A program made the position numbers and the translations under genes. From contig CAZBAV010000015.1 in the NCBI GenBank assembly GCA_964489955.1, forward strand, positions 1-64,000: a stretch of 64,000 nucleotides of DNA, in the 5' to 3' direction. Within the stretch, counting starts at the first letter, position 1. Every line of letters starts with the position of its first letter. Below, in pieces: positions 37,001 through 52,000 of this stretch. Source of the DNA: Leadbetterella sp964489955. GTDB taxonomy: Bacteria; Bacteroidota; Bacteroidia; Cytophagales; Spirosomataceae. Under the pieces are notes generated by a model, which was not told the DNA's origin, did not search any database, and worked only from the letters and a program-made list of their open reading frames with translations.

Positions 37001-40000
37001 TCACTGATTTCGGAAAAGAACTTATTCAAGTAAAAGATACGGACGAAACTAAAAGTCTTTTAAGAAAAAAATGCCTTGAGTATAAAAAATTTAAAGTTCT
37101 AAAAAGGACTTTAGATTCCAATCCTAAAATTAAAGCTAAAGAACTAATAGCTTTGTTAGATTGGAATTTTTTCAATGGAAAGGAGCTAAGCTCAAAAATT
37201 ATATATGCTACTAAAGCAATCAGTTGGATTAAATAGAAATACCTTTTTTACAAGCTGATATTGTTTATTTCGATTCACAAGTATTTGAGTAGATAAGGAT
37301 AATGGCACAAGCTTTTTCAGATATAACTTAGTATTCCTCTTTAGAAAATGGATGGGTTCTGATCTACTAACAGTTTCAAAATGTTTGGCCAGATGTATAA
37401 AAGCAAACAATGTCTTTAGTTGGTATCTTTTTAGTACTAAAGCGTACAAAAAGTCTAATAGTACAGATTTTCACTCTACCGAAGTCTGAAAACTCCGGCA
37501 GAGCGAATTTTTTAATGCTTTTTAAACTTCATTTTCTGAATCAGATAGGCGGCTTCTGTGAGAAGAACTAAATCCTGATGAAACTTTTGGATTTCATCTT
37601 CACCATAAAATATAAGACCTTCATGGCCCAAAGCTCCGTGTAAACATTCAAATATTTTATGATGGTAATCGTTCAGCGTAATTTTTTCATAGAATAGCGT
37701 AAGATAGTTTTCCGGTTTTTCTATGAACTCCTTTGGTAAATGATAAACATAGTCCGGCTCCTCTTTGGAGTCTTTGCGATTAGAATTACGATCGTTCCAA
37801 TATGCTGGATAGTTCGATCCTAACTCACGAATCAGCCAACAGCATTCTATCAATTCACCTATCTGATGATAATACCAGACAAGATCTGAGGGGTTTCCAT
37901 CCCAAACGGAATTGATATCCAACGCAAATTTTATCCATCGGTCAATATGACCTATTCTAACACTCAGATTGTATTCCCTGAAAAACTCGTTTAGGAAGAT
38001 ATATGGATTCTCAGGCCTATCCCAAGCCATGAAAATCGGATAGTTCTCAGCATGGAACCAGGGATATAGATCGAGAAAATGTAATTTTTCTTCCTGTTTT
38101 AAGTTTATCCAAGCTATCTCTCCTAGTTTTTGAAGAAATTCATAGTCCATATACACCTCATAGGCAGAGAAGTGCCCGGTGTCCGTAATACCGAGTTCCG
38201 GATTAAGGGCATGTTGCTTCCACCGAATCAGGGTTTCTTTCCAGCTGCGGAGGCTTTTGTGTTCAAACAATTCTTGGAAGAAGGTATTAATGGAGTAAAT
38301 ATCCATCTGGCTCAATACGCGAATATTGCCCTGATGTAGCTTTCGGCGTTCGGGTATCCATCGGGAGAAATGTAATGTGCAGTCCTCATCGTTTACTGAA
38401 TAATCCGAAAAGGATGGCAAAGAAGGATTTGTATCAGGTTTTGTTTTGCCTTGGGTTGAATAGTTTTGACTGTCTGAAAATTCGGACCACGCCCAGTCAA
38501 AGAGAGCAACGAGATTATCAAGATGTATAATTAAGCGGGACTGGTGCACAAGCGGATAGGCATGCTGCCCGATAACCGATTTATAGAGCGTAAGTAGAAA
38601 CTGATGATGGTCGTCGGTAGTTTTCAAAAAATAGAAATTGTGCTTTATCTCATTTGTCGACTCATAATCGGTATGAATGGGATTTTCTTTTCCTGTAATT
38701 TTAGACATAAGATTCGGAGTTTAAAGATTGTAAATAATCGGCTAGCAGTTGCAGGGTAACCTCTATATGCTGTATTTTATCCGGTATGTTAGTGATTTTT
38801 TCCCAACCGGAACGTAATTCGGGCGATTCAGCTATCATCAGCACAATTAAACGAGTGGTCTCGTGCGGTGGCCAAAGAACTGCCTGAGTGGGGACACCGT
38901 TTTTGAGATACATGCGGGAGGCATCAGCGGTAAGCAATTGACTGGCTGCGTGCATGCACCGGATTATTATAGTAATATCCTCTTTTAAGCGGGTAGATAG
39001 TAAAGCATGCCAATCCTGAAGGTAGCGAAGCGAATGCCTTAAACACGCCAGCCTTTCGTGCATAACATAGGCCGGGCTGTATTGGGTTACATTCTCCAGC
39101 AGCTGACTGTGTGTTTTATAGCACCAGTGGGCATAAGCCGATGGAGTATCAGTTTTTTCGGCTACAATATTGAGTGACTCCAGCAGACGAAACATGTGAT
39201 AAAAGAGGGGGAGTTCGTCAAAAGCAGGCGGCCAATAAATGCAGTGACGGGAATCATGAAGGCATCGGGTAAAATTGAATGTAAAGGCACTGTGCCAGCT
39301 GTGCAGTGACATCGTGAGAAAGAAACAACGAATTACTTTTTTTGGATGCTTTATTTCATCTGTGGATAGAAATGAAATACGGTCGGCTTCAATGTGTTTT
39401 TGTACATTGTAGAGCGGCATAAATTTTAAAGGATGCTTTTGCTTATTAATTACCCATGCGGCATCTATGAGGCAGAGGAGTTCTGAACCGAAGATGCTAA
39501 GACGGGTCTGTGTTTCAGGGCCGGGTCGGGATGCATCAGAGGTAAGGTAGTGCAGCCACTCCCAGAAATAGTTTTTGGCCTGCATGAGGTCATAATCTTC
39601 GTAAAAATCCCGGATCACCTGTATAGGATTCTGTATCTGCTCAGGGCTAAGACTAAGCGGGTAGTCTTCGTTATGAAGACGGACATTTCGTTCATTTAGT
39701 GCATTCATAATTTGTCTTTTTTGACCTTGTTAAATTCTTCCAGAAAAGTATTGCAACAGTTCTCGTAGTAGTATACTTCGTGTGCATCGAGTTTCAATTG
39801 GGTAGGTCTATAGCGAAGAGTTGAAACCATATCAGACCAATCATTAAGTAGTTCTTCCCATTCGGAGACGTTTAAAGGAAATACCACATGAGGAAAATAC
39901 CACAAGCTACAGCACAAAGCATATAAATGCTTAAGAGAATGTTTATAAGGTTTGTAGCCCCACCGGTATTCCAGCAAGCCCAGGCAGGCTTGTTCCAGAG

Positions 40001-43000
40001 CCTGATTATAGAGGGATATTTTTACAGGTGCATCCTCGTAGCCGTCTAATTCACATGTAGCTCTAATAAAACAATCGGAGTTGAACCAGCGGGTATACCG
40101 TGAATGTATGGCTGCTTTTTCTTCTTCATCGGTACGTATGCCTCGGTTTTCGTGAAGACGCCATATTGGCGTATGGGAGCTTAGCAGGGTTTGGTTTCGT
40201 AACAATACCTGATGAAAGAATGGATTGTTACTGTCAAGAGCCTGCTGCACCTGCTGCTGCGTAAAGGTCAGTAGTAGAAACACAGTGTTGCTTTCCTTAT
40301 TGAGCCTTGCCTGTGCCTGGTTTACGGCATCGCGGCGGTCTGCAGTAGTAATTATGAGCAAATCATAAAACTCCTGCTGCCTTGCGGATCGCTCTATAAT
40401 GCTGTCCATAGAGAGTGTATTTTGTCGGTGCCCGAAAAGGTAGACCACCTGCATGCCCTCTACGGCTTCGCTTAAGTAGCTCAGAGCCTTTTCCAGATCA
40501 GCGGAAGGTTTTGCAGAAGAGGCTTCTGAGAGAAGTATCGGCTGCGGAGATTGCGGTTCAGTAACTATTGGCTCTGGAAGGGTATCTAAAACCAGAGCAC
40601 AATTCGCGAATTTAGCAAGCTGCGTAAATTCATGCAGAAGTATTACTCTGACCTGAGTATATACCTTTTCCATCTTTTGCTCCAGTTTATCAAGGTTTTC
40701 CGGTGCTATCTGGTAGTCGTCGGTGTAACGAACTTTGCGGTACAGCTCTTCGAGGATGTTGAGCAATTGCTGGTCGGCAGGCTGAAAAACTACTTCCCAT
40801 GCAGGATACAGTCGTTTCATGAAGCGTTCGTGCTCACGGATGGAATTGGAGATGCACTCTTTGCTGATGAGGGTAATCTGGGCATGGCGATAGCTGAGTG
40901 CCAGCACCTGATGCAGCATAAAAGCGGCCAGGTTGTAGCTGCCTATTCGTTTTAAATGATAGTAATTGTCACGCATCTCGGCAATTTTGCGGTCTTCACG
41001 ATCGTAAGTTTCCTGAGCATTGGTGGCACAGGCGGTGGCTTCGGGAAGGGAGAGCGTTTCGGTTAAATCGGGATGTTGATACACGAGGTTGATGTGTTGA
41101 CAAACCCTGAAAAGAGCGGGGTTCCCGTTTTCGAGGAGTTCGGTTACCCGTGAGGTAAAGAAGCACACGGTTTGCAATTCCGGATAATCTAGCTTCCGGA
41201 TCCGGTTAACCAGTTCTTCCAGCGACTTCTTTTCTTTGTCGCTAAAGAGAATAAACAATTTGCTGTCGCCCTGCCTGAAAATATAGTCGATTTTGAAGCG
41301 GCCATGCAACTCATAAATCATTTCGTTTAGTTCGTCATTCATCGTATTCATTGGTTTGTGAGGATGAAGTTCAGGGCATCGACAGGCATATTCAATTCCC
41401 CGAAAGGCATAAAATATTCAGAAAGAGGGATAAGTTATTCGGGGCAGAGGATAATTGATAATGGATAGTTGACAATTGACAATGAATAATTGGAGATGAA
41501 TAGAGGAGAGTTGATAATGAATGATTTATAATGAGTAGAGAAAAGTTATGGATTTGCGGTGTTTAAATGGCTCTCTTCTAAGGTTGTGATTTGATCACTA
41601 CCAAAGAAGAACAGACAATACTTCTGATCAGACTTATTGAAAATGTAATAGCAATAGACAAAAAATATTAAAGCTCCTTGAGGAGGCTAAATAACAGACA
41701 TTTCATGTTTTTTTAGTTTAGAGTTGAATAGATTTTATCTGTAAAAGCCTGAGCTTATAGCTCGTTTTTTTTGCTAATTATCTAATTTTCAAACTATTTT
41801 TTTGCTTAAAACAAGAAATGAAACGATATTGCAGCTTATTATAGTGGTTTATTTTAGAAATTAGAAACGCCTGGCTCGGTTGAGCCGGGTGTTTTTTTTT
41901 GACCAATTAATAAATTGTTGTTGTGAGTTCTCCCAAAATTAGTAAGGCCAAAAGTATATATTTATCTGTTTTGCAATTACATGAATAGATTTCCAGCGTA
42001 AAGACGTCTTAATTTTAGAAAGAGAACAACTGGTAAAATGAAGATTGTATCAAAACTCCTATCTTATTTGGGCACAAATGGCCAGTACAAGGGAGTGGTG
42101 AGATCCATTCAAGCGGGGGTAATTATATTGAATTACACAAATCAGGCTGGGATGGGAAATCAGATATTTCGTAGTTTTTAACTACCTTTCATTTCATTTT
42201 TTTACTTTAGTGTTTACAAAAAACAGTATTATGAGCGATATAGGAGATATCAAACCCATAGAAGTTATCAAGGGTTTTAGTGCAAGGTTTATACATGCAG
42301 AAAAAATGACACTTGGATTCTGGGAAGTAGAGAAAGGAGCTGTTCTACCCCCACATAAACATATACATGAACAGGTAACTCAGGTGGAGGAAGGTCAATT
42401 TCAATTAACTGTAAACGGAGAAACAAAAATTTACGTAAAAGGTATGGTGGCGGTAATTCCACCCAACATTGAACACGGAGGTGTGGCCCTGACAGACTGC
42501 AAACTGTTTGATATTTTTAGTCCGGTTCGTGAAGATTACAAAAAACTGGGATAAGAAAATAAACTCCCCCACCCTCCGGATATAACTAGTATAGAGAAGA
42601 AAAAATTAGCTCTTACCTCCAAACATTTACTGGATACCTAATTGCTCCATACGGGCAATTAGGTATTTTGCTATAGTTAATTTTTTCATTCACTTTCTTT
42701 GGGAGAATGCAACATAAAATCATACTTTTTTCTCAATAAGTCAAGTAAGGATTTTTCATCATGGTACTCTCCCTCGCCCTCCATTTCGATCTTCCCGTGA
42801 ATACTTGTATCTATAGTTTTATCCAGCTCTTTTAAAACCAGATTTGTAGATCTCAATGCTCCTTCTACCCAACCCTGAAAATCAGAATAGGCTTCTCCAC
42901 AAGTATAAATTGGTAAGTTCCCAAAAGGTTTAATCATGTTAAGTATCACATCGTCATCTTTTGTACCCACTCCCCATTGATGCACACCGTAGCCAAAGTT

Positions 43001-46000
43001 TCCGTAAGCATCGGTTTTTAAGGATTGGGAACCTTCCCAAATACGCACACTTGTAGCAATTGGTTTTGGAACATTATTTGTCTGAAATAGTTGTTGAAAG
43101 TACTCTGTAATGGCGGTAACCATTTGCTCTGAAGCAGGAGTGATATATTTAGGTGTAATTGACGTTGTTTTGCTTTCTAACGGTTTATCTTTATCAAGAT
43201 CCGTAATTTGCCTCACATGATCAGATTGAGGATAAGCATTACTTTTTGTTAATGTCTTAGCAAATCCTTGCCAGAAATTAATGTTTTGATAATCACAATA
43301 GATGGTAAGTGCGGCTGGTCTTGAATATACTTTCTTCATTTTCTTTGTGAGCTCCTCTTCTAATCTATGTAACTCTTGCTTATCGTCATTTTCCTCACTA
43401 CCACTTGTCTTTTTTTGAGAATGACTTCTACTCATTTTAACACGTAATAATTGAAACTGACCGGAAATTTTGCTTAGTTCCTTGTCATCAGAATAAAAAG
43501 GATAGACACTTCCTAATGGCATATCTGTAAAATTGGGACCAAAAGTAACGCTTGCGTTAGGTGTATTTTCGCTGTTCCACCATGCCATGTCATAATACAA
43601 ATTTATTTTAGCCAAAGGTTGATTTGTGGTTGACTCCAGCGTTTTCCATAGTGCTTGCTCTTCAGAAACTATGGAAGGAGACGCATTAACCAATTTTTCA
43701 ATGGCTACCCTTGGTAAAGCTAAAATACAAGCTTTAAAGTGGAGTGCTTTATATCGATTTCTATTCGGTATAATTTTTTTATACTTTTCAATCAGTGAAT
43801 GAATATCTGCTAATGTATTACTACCCTTTACTTTATTGATAAATTGTAAAATATTTTTTGAAGAACTTATTGCTGATTCCGAATCAAATTCTTCTTTATC
43901 TATAAATCCTATTATTTCTCTCTGTATTTCTTCAATAATTTCTTCATTCTTTTCTTGACCAATTGGTCGTAAGATTGCACTAATATCATCTGAAAAGTCA
44001 GAAATATTAAGAGTATCTATGGTAACACTTTTTTTCTCGATTTTAATGACTTTAGTTTGTAAAACAATATCAACTCTATGTTGCTTGTCGTTTAGTTTAG
44101 TTAGTTCATGAACTAGTGCATTGGTGAGCTGACTAAAACCATAGCGTAAAGACTTAAAATCTGGCTCAGCAGGGAACTCCATCAATAATTGGAACGCTTC
44201 CCCTGCATTCATCATAGAAAAATAGGTTCCATTAAATCCTGAAACACGTGCCATCATCTGAATACACTCATTGGAGTACCCCATATCCGCCAACAAAGAC
44301 CATAAAGTCCATTTGTACAATTCAATTCCTTTCCATTTAAAGTTTAGACGGAAAAACTGCCAAATGCCTGGTGCTGAAATTTCAATACCTTCATAATTTG
44401 GAATAAAAGGTTCTTGACTATTGCTAAGATTGCTTTGATGTATTTTATTTAATGTGTCTAATGTCTTTTTTGCATCTTTATTCTCGTCACTCTCAATAAT
44501 TGACTTATAAACTTGCTGTGGTATAATATCTGATGGATTAATACCTTTTTCATTGTTTTTTAAACCATATAAATCGCTCCAGACTTTATAATTATTACGT
44601 TTGCTTTCTCTGCGGCTAAATGTTCTTCCTCTATAGGACATGCGATTGTTGTCATCCAAATGCATCGGAAAAGGAACAATCTCTTTATCCAACTCTAACT
44701 CAACAAATAAGTTCATCAATTGGGGCATATCTTCAAAGGTAAAACGCATACCGCCTTCCTCTTCTTTAAGCAAATTATCATAAATCAAAAACAAGTCGGT
44801 ATCTAACCTGCCTCCTGTTCTGTTAGATTGTTCAATAATCAGTATTTTGTGTTTTTTGGAGCTCTTTTTTTTCGCTCTCAGTATTTTATATGCAGCATAT
44901 AATCCAGCTATTCCACCACCTACAATTACTTGATCATAGGAATTTTTGATATTCGTTATATCGATAAAAATAGGCACCTCATCTCTCTTCGGTTTAGAAT
45001 GTAATGAGGATTCTGCATTGACATTGAATTTACTATGTATATTGTTTATGCTATAATGTGGCATGACTATTATTTTTTAGGGTTATGAAACGGACATTTA
45101 GATATATCATTAATATCTAACTCGGGATTTTTCTTAATTTTTTCTTTTAATACATCAAGATTCGGGTCGATAAATTGATCCCTAGCCACTGTTTTAGAAT
45201 AATCATTTAAATCCTTGAATTGTCTCAATGTGTTTACCTGGATATGTGGCCAACTAGTTGTACCTCCACCATCTCCGAAACCAAATTCAAAGAAAACAAT
45301 TTGTTCGTACTGCAATTGTAAAACTTCCCTTTCGTCTTCAATCACTGTTTCTAACCACATGTTCATTTTCATATTTACTGTAGGAACAAACCGATTCACA
45401 AATGGAATATTGACAATTCCTCCCTGTGCCCCTTCATCTTTTTGAGAAAACATTTCAATTTTGACATGGTTTTTGATAACTTGATTTTTGATGGCATCAC
45501 GTAATCTCAAATCAGGCCTGACTGAGTAGGGATATAAATTATGTAGAAACATGACTTGTGCATACACTTCACCTTCTCCATCGTCGTTTGTAATATTTAA
45601 ATTTTCGACAGGCGTAAAGGGTAAATGTGGCGGATTATATAAATCGAAAGGCCTTGATTGATCACTCGGACTTGTAGCACCACCCATTGTCGGAGATACT
45701 GCAAGGTGATCGTAATCCCATGTTCCTTTTGCCGGATTTACAAACATGGGTTCACCATTAATTAGAAAACTTGAACCTTCCCTTTTTAAATCGCCCAGTA
45801 AAGTGATAGTACTTCCATGAGGAATGACACCACTACGGGAAATAGAATAATCCGGGACAAACGTGGGACGATCAATACCTTCGCCTGGTTGAAGTTCTTT
45901 TGCAGGAACAATACTGACAATGGTGCTGGGATCAGGAGGTAATATTTCTGTGTATTTAGGCGTTTCTAATTCCCCGATATTATAAAGCGTAACATCTAAA

Positions 46001-49000
46001 AATGGATGATTACTTACAATTGATTCAATTTTTTTTAATTCTTCATAACCGGGTCTCAAAGGATATAATCTTCCTATCAATTCTTTAATTCCTGCCGGAT
46101 TATTCCAGTTATGGACACCCCGGTCTTTTCTAATAGAGTCTGAAGTAGCGGGATTCTTATATAAATCAGACAGCCATAGGTACATGCCATTCTCTTCATG
46201 AATACCGATGTATTTTTTTTCGCCGTCTATTGTATTTACACTTTTGATTGATTGTTCATACTTAACCGCTCCACAAAACTGTTCATTGGCTCCGCCACGA
46301 TTTCTCACCCCTCCTTGTACTAAATCAAAAGACAGTTTTTCAATATATTCATCACATTCAAAAGAAAATTTTCCTGGAATATTATTTTGCGTTGTGCCCG
46401 GAGAAGGCATTATGGTTGTATGGATGCCAGATCCAATATTTTCTTTACTTTCATTCTTCTTATCATTGCTGATACGCTTAGAATTATTTTCAATATAACT
46501 ATACCAATCACCCTGTAGTAATTCTAAAATCCCGTACTCAACACGTGTTTCTTTATCTTTTAGAATTTTCTCGGAAAAAATTTGAAAGGGTTGATCTATT
46601 GTAACTTTCTCAAAGCCTTTCATGAATTTTTCAAGAACATCTTTTTCTGATACATCTTTTAAATAAGAAGCATAGCCATCTTTGCGGATGCCATCCTCAT
46701 CGTTTGATTTTAGTCTATTGCTAGAACCTAAATTTTGTTTTAACATAATTTTGTTTTTTTATTATTTATTAAGGAGTTGAATATTCAAAAACAGGTCTCA
46801 GATTTTCTTTTTTATTATTGGGATTTGCCATTGTTACTATTCCCTTTGCCATAGAACTGAGACATCTCATTATCTGGATTGATTCCACTATTAAAGATTG
46901 ATTACCAGTTACAAATGCATTTTCAATTTTTTGAAGCATTTCATTGTAATGCGAATTAAAATTTTTCAATACTTTATATTCCGCAGAGTCTTCCAACAAA
47001 TCAGAAAGTCTAAGGTTTTCTGAAAAAGGATATAGCTCATTTTCATTATACCTTATGGGCTCACCTTCATAGCTCACTTCTCCGTCTTTGACCACAGCCT
47101 TTCTTTGGTGTGCTATTTCGTTGAATTTATAATAGTGTGCTAGTTGGTCTCCTGTGACCGGAGATGATGATGTGCCTTCGCCCTGTTCTATTATATTATC
47201 AATTACCTTAAGAGCATCTCCAGCAGTTTTTACTAAAATCTCAACATTTTCTTTGACAATTTGTTTTTCGATATTGAATTCAAATGTGGGATTTTTTAGT
47301 TGATGCAGGCATATGTAGAACTTGATGATCTGGTAAAACTGGCCTATTGTCAAGGTGCTGTTAGAACTGACGATCTTTTTAATTAATAATTCTGCTACGG
47401 CAGGGTTATGCTTAATCAATAGTGTTGCGATATGAATAAGGTAAGTGATTACTTTAGTTTCAGCACTTCCTCTGGTTTTTTCTGTTAAAGCACCTACTAT
47501 AGGTTTTAATAACTCTTGCATAGCTTCCGAAAGATTATTTGCAGTGCTCAATTTGTCAATTAATTGCTTTGATGATAAGCCGGCCCCTTTCAATTCTTTA
47601 TTTATCTCCAGTGGATCAAAATCCGGTTTTTCTATTTCCACAAATTTTTTAATTTGCTGAAGGCTTGCCTTTGATAATGGAAACTTGTTTTCAATATGCA
47701 GGATTGAAGGTCCGTTGGGATAATCAGGCATATTTTCTTTGCAGTGAACTTGTGGCGTGCCATTGTATGCGGTTAAAAGGTTGCATGCCCATTTCATATG
47801 ATGCATCTCATCGAGATAAATCTCCTTTAAACTTTTAGACAGTAACCCAAATCCTTCATTTTTCTTTTCCTCAGGAATGGAATAACAGGCAGTCAGGTAC
47901 AGGGGTATTGTAAAATGTTCGATTTGAATAGCACAATTCAGTAATTGGTGAATGATGGTCAAATCAGACTTATTATTTTGTGATTTAAAAACATTTCCAT
48001 CTATTACGGACTCTAAGTACTGAGAATTAATTTTAATCATAAGTATAAATTATTATAAATAGCTTTTTAATAAGCAAAGTGAAATGCTTATTAAAGGACA
48101 TAGATCTTCCTATGTTCAGAATAATTATAAAAAAAAATATTTTTTTCGTCTTATGAGTGAATAAGTGATAAAAGACGACTTTCTGACCAATAAAAAATTG
48201 AGAATATTTGAGAATAAATAGCATTCATGGCTTATAGTGGTTATAGTTTACATTACAATTTTATAAAAAAAGAATTAAACTAATGCTGTGTAAAAATGGA
48301 ATTTTATTGAATGGTATCGTGCTGGATTGTAAATGTACTACTCATGGTAGGGGTAATTCCACCCAATACGGAACACAGAGGTGTTGCTTTGACGAGTGCC
48401 CAATTCAGCTATCATATTACAGCAATCAGCTATGAAGTGATGTGATTTGTTATGCCTCCTACTAGATAAGTTCGGAGTTGGTTATTCACTACTATAAAAT
48501 TAGATATTTCTAATAACAGGAATTTATTATGAGAGAAAAATATTATTACATATTTTGTTTGGTTTTTTGAAGTCTTCTTCGTATTTTCTTCGGGTGTTGT
48601 TCGGAAGATGTTGCAAAAATGGTACCTTTTTCCGAACAAGTGTCGAACAACACCCGAACAAACCTCCAAAAAGATGGCTGTTTGCGTCTGTCCATTTCTC
48701 AAAAATATCAACCCCGGATTATGCTACGTTAATTGTATTTTTCTTATATACATACTACTTTGGGTGCATTGTGGTCTTCTGAACGTTATTGTTGCATTAG
48801 ATTCAAGTAAATGAGGGACTACAAATAAAGAACCAACAACGTTGCTAACTGATAGTTGAATAAATTTTGTTTTTAAAAGCCTGAGCTATAGCTCAGGCTT
48901 TTATTTAAATTCGTATCTCATTAAGCATGAAATACTTAGTATTCTAGATATTTTTTCTAAATACTTATTGCATAATCCAATACTCTTGTTGACATTGCAG

Positions 49001-52000
49001 ACTTATTATAGTGGTTTATTTAAAAATTTAAATGCCCGGCTCTATGAGCTGGGCATTTTTGTTGTATGAAGATTGGGAGCTTTACCAATTAATAAATTCT
49101 TAAGCATTCTTTAGAATACAGTAAAACAGTTACTTAATATTGTTTCATAAATCATTGTAAGAGAATCTCCATGTGCGATAATTTCTAATTCTACCAATGA
49201 TTTTGTGTTTCGAAGTTTGCGTTGTTTTGTAGCAAATTCGGTACCTAAATAAATACAAAATGCGAAACTATAATAGAATACTAATTCAATTTAAGACTAA
49301 ACTAATGTACGTTTTTGACTAATTACAAACGGCTTTAAGAATTGTGCATCATTTTATGACGACAGCTCCAAATATTATTTATACTTGAAAATGAGATTAA
49401 GAGAAGAACAAAAACTGTATAAAGAAGCTCAGAAACTTGCAAGGCAATTTGTTGGTCACGCTGGAGTAACAGATATTGAATTTGGGCTAAAACACAAGAA
49501 TGGAGAATTAACTGAGGAGATATCATTAAGATTTAAAGTAACGGAGAAAAAGGATGAGAAGAAATTAAGAAAGAGTGAAGTATTACCTAAAAAGGTTGGA
49601 AAGTTTGCAACAGATGTTTTGCTAAATGAAACAAAACAGCAAATAAGAAGTGAAGACCCAAGAAGCATTGTTGACCCACTAATTGGTGGTATTCAAATTC
49701 AAAGCAGTTTATATGGAAATAGTATTAATTATTGGGGAACACTAGGATGTATCTATCACATTAAAAACTATCTTTTAGGGTTTACAAATTATCACGTTCT
49801 ATACGGCGAAACGCCCACTTCTATTGTCGAAAGCGACTATATTGGAAGATTGCGAATTTTTCAAAACTTGAATGTGACGAGGAATAGTATTGGCGTCGCT
49901 TTTAATCTTTTTAATCCTCATTTGGATTATGCTACCTTTTTAATTCAAGTTCCACACGATCAAAGTCAAAGCGTGAATATGATAACAGGCGTTTTGAGTT
50001 CATATGTATATCCGAAAATTGGAGATTCATTATTTAAATCAGGTGCGACAACAGGAGTAACAAGTGGCATAATTGACGCAAGGTCTTGTTTAGACTCTTC
50101 CGAGCTATCTGTTTACAGCCCTATTGGTACAATTTCAGAAGACGGTGATTCTGGTTCTGTTTGGATATTAAATGATAACACAAATATTCCAAAGCCTGTT
50201 GCTTTGCATTATGGAAGAGGAGAAACGAATCAATGGGCAAAAGCAAAATCATTTGCCTCTATTTTTGCGTCGATTAGAAAAAAAATAAACAATATAAATC
50301 TGACAGTATGAAAAAAGTAATCTTAACAGTTTTAACGGCTATCACTTTGCAAACACAAGTTTACTGCCAGTTGGTAAACTACAGTGATGAAGGAAAGGTG
50401 AAAATTCTTGCTGAAAAAACTACACTTTCAATAGAGGGTGTAAATACCAAACTGAAATCAGACAAACAAGTAGCAGGCATAATTGTTGCAGCTGGTGCAA
50501 TTTTACCACCTGTAATTGATTTAGTTGTTAGTATCGTTAAGGAAAAAACTAAAAAAAATGCTCTTGCATATAAAGGGGAATACAAGAGTAGTGCTTCAGG
50601 AGAAAATTTTTACATAAACAATGACTACGCTTCTTTACCAAAACTTACGTTAATAAGAACTATAAAAAAAGAGAATGGAGCAATTGACTCCGCTGTTAAT
50701 ATAGAACTTGTACCTAAACTTTCGCATGATAAAACAGCTTTTAGATATTACATAAAGGAGAAATGTGAGTACAATTATTCAGTTGCCAAAACTAAAGGGG
50801 ATTATGACTATATAGACTTAAATATTGAGGTTAAATTAAAAAGTCTCTCTATCGATAAAGATGAGTATAAACTCAATGATTTGAGAACCACAATAGTTTC
50901 AATTCCAATGGTTCATGTTGGGCAGACGAAACAACTTGCTGATACAGTTTATAGTGGTTGGATTCCATTACCACCGAGGTCAACAGCAAAAAGCAATGAG
51001 GTAAAACCTGTAACGGAAGAAAAAGTAGTTATTAAAACAGACAAGGATGACAAGCAAGAAAAGACCACAGAAATAACAATAAGTAAAAAATCAAACACAG
51101 ACGAATACGACAAATTGGCTGATAATACTGGTTTATATGAAGTTGAAATCACCGTAACAGAAACAAACCCATATAAAATTAAAGCCGAAAACAAACAAGT
51201 AATTATTGAAAGTTCAAGCGAATCAGGAACTGAAATCGTAAAGGCAGTAATTAAAGAATTGACAAAGGAGAAAGAAGATAAGGAGGAAAAAAATAAAAAA
51301 TGAATGTACAATGGCGGTTGCAGTTCTACATTTTCTTGAAGAAAGGAAGGTGTGAATGTGGCCTCTTTATCACTATTGTTCTATTGGATTCAGTTAATTG
51401 GACTATTACAAATGAAGAGCAAACAAAACTTCTGATTAAGCTTTTTGAAAATGAAATATCAGTGAAATAAAGAATAAGAGAAATTTCATTTGGTCAATTT
51501 GGTATTTGAATAAAATTTGTTTCAAAACCGTAATGTTTATTTTAGGGCGTGACATAAGCTTGCCTGCTTTTTTATTTATTTAAATACTTGTTCAGAAAGT
51601 AGTTATTAAAGCTTACAGGATATGAGTTTTCTATTACAAAAAGAGCTGAAATTAAACCCATATTGCAATCAGTGACTAAAATTATGGAATAGCAATACAA
51701 ATATTTCGACTCCTATTCTAAATATTTAGGCCGTTGCAATGTTTTCTTGAGAGCATTTTTAGACACCACTAATTGATTATGCAACCTATATGTAGTAAAA
51801 CTGTAATTACCGTTTGAACTTTATTCATCAATAAAGGAATTGATGTTTCGTAGAGGATTTTCGTCAAAGTGGAGTCTAGGCGTGCTAGACTCTGCTTACG
51901 ATATTTTATACAGTAGTTTCCATTCCATAAGGCTCCCCCTAACCGGGCCGTAGAGTTGGTGTGTGAAGTTTGGTTAAAATAAACAAGACCATTATATAGG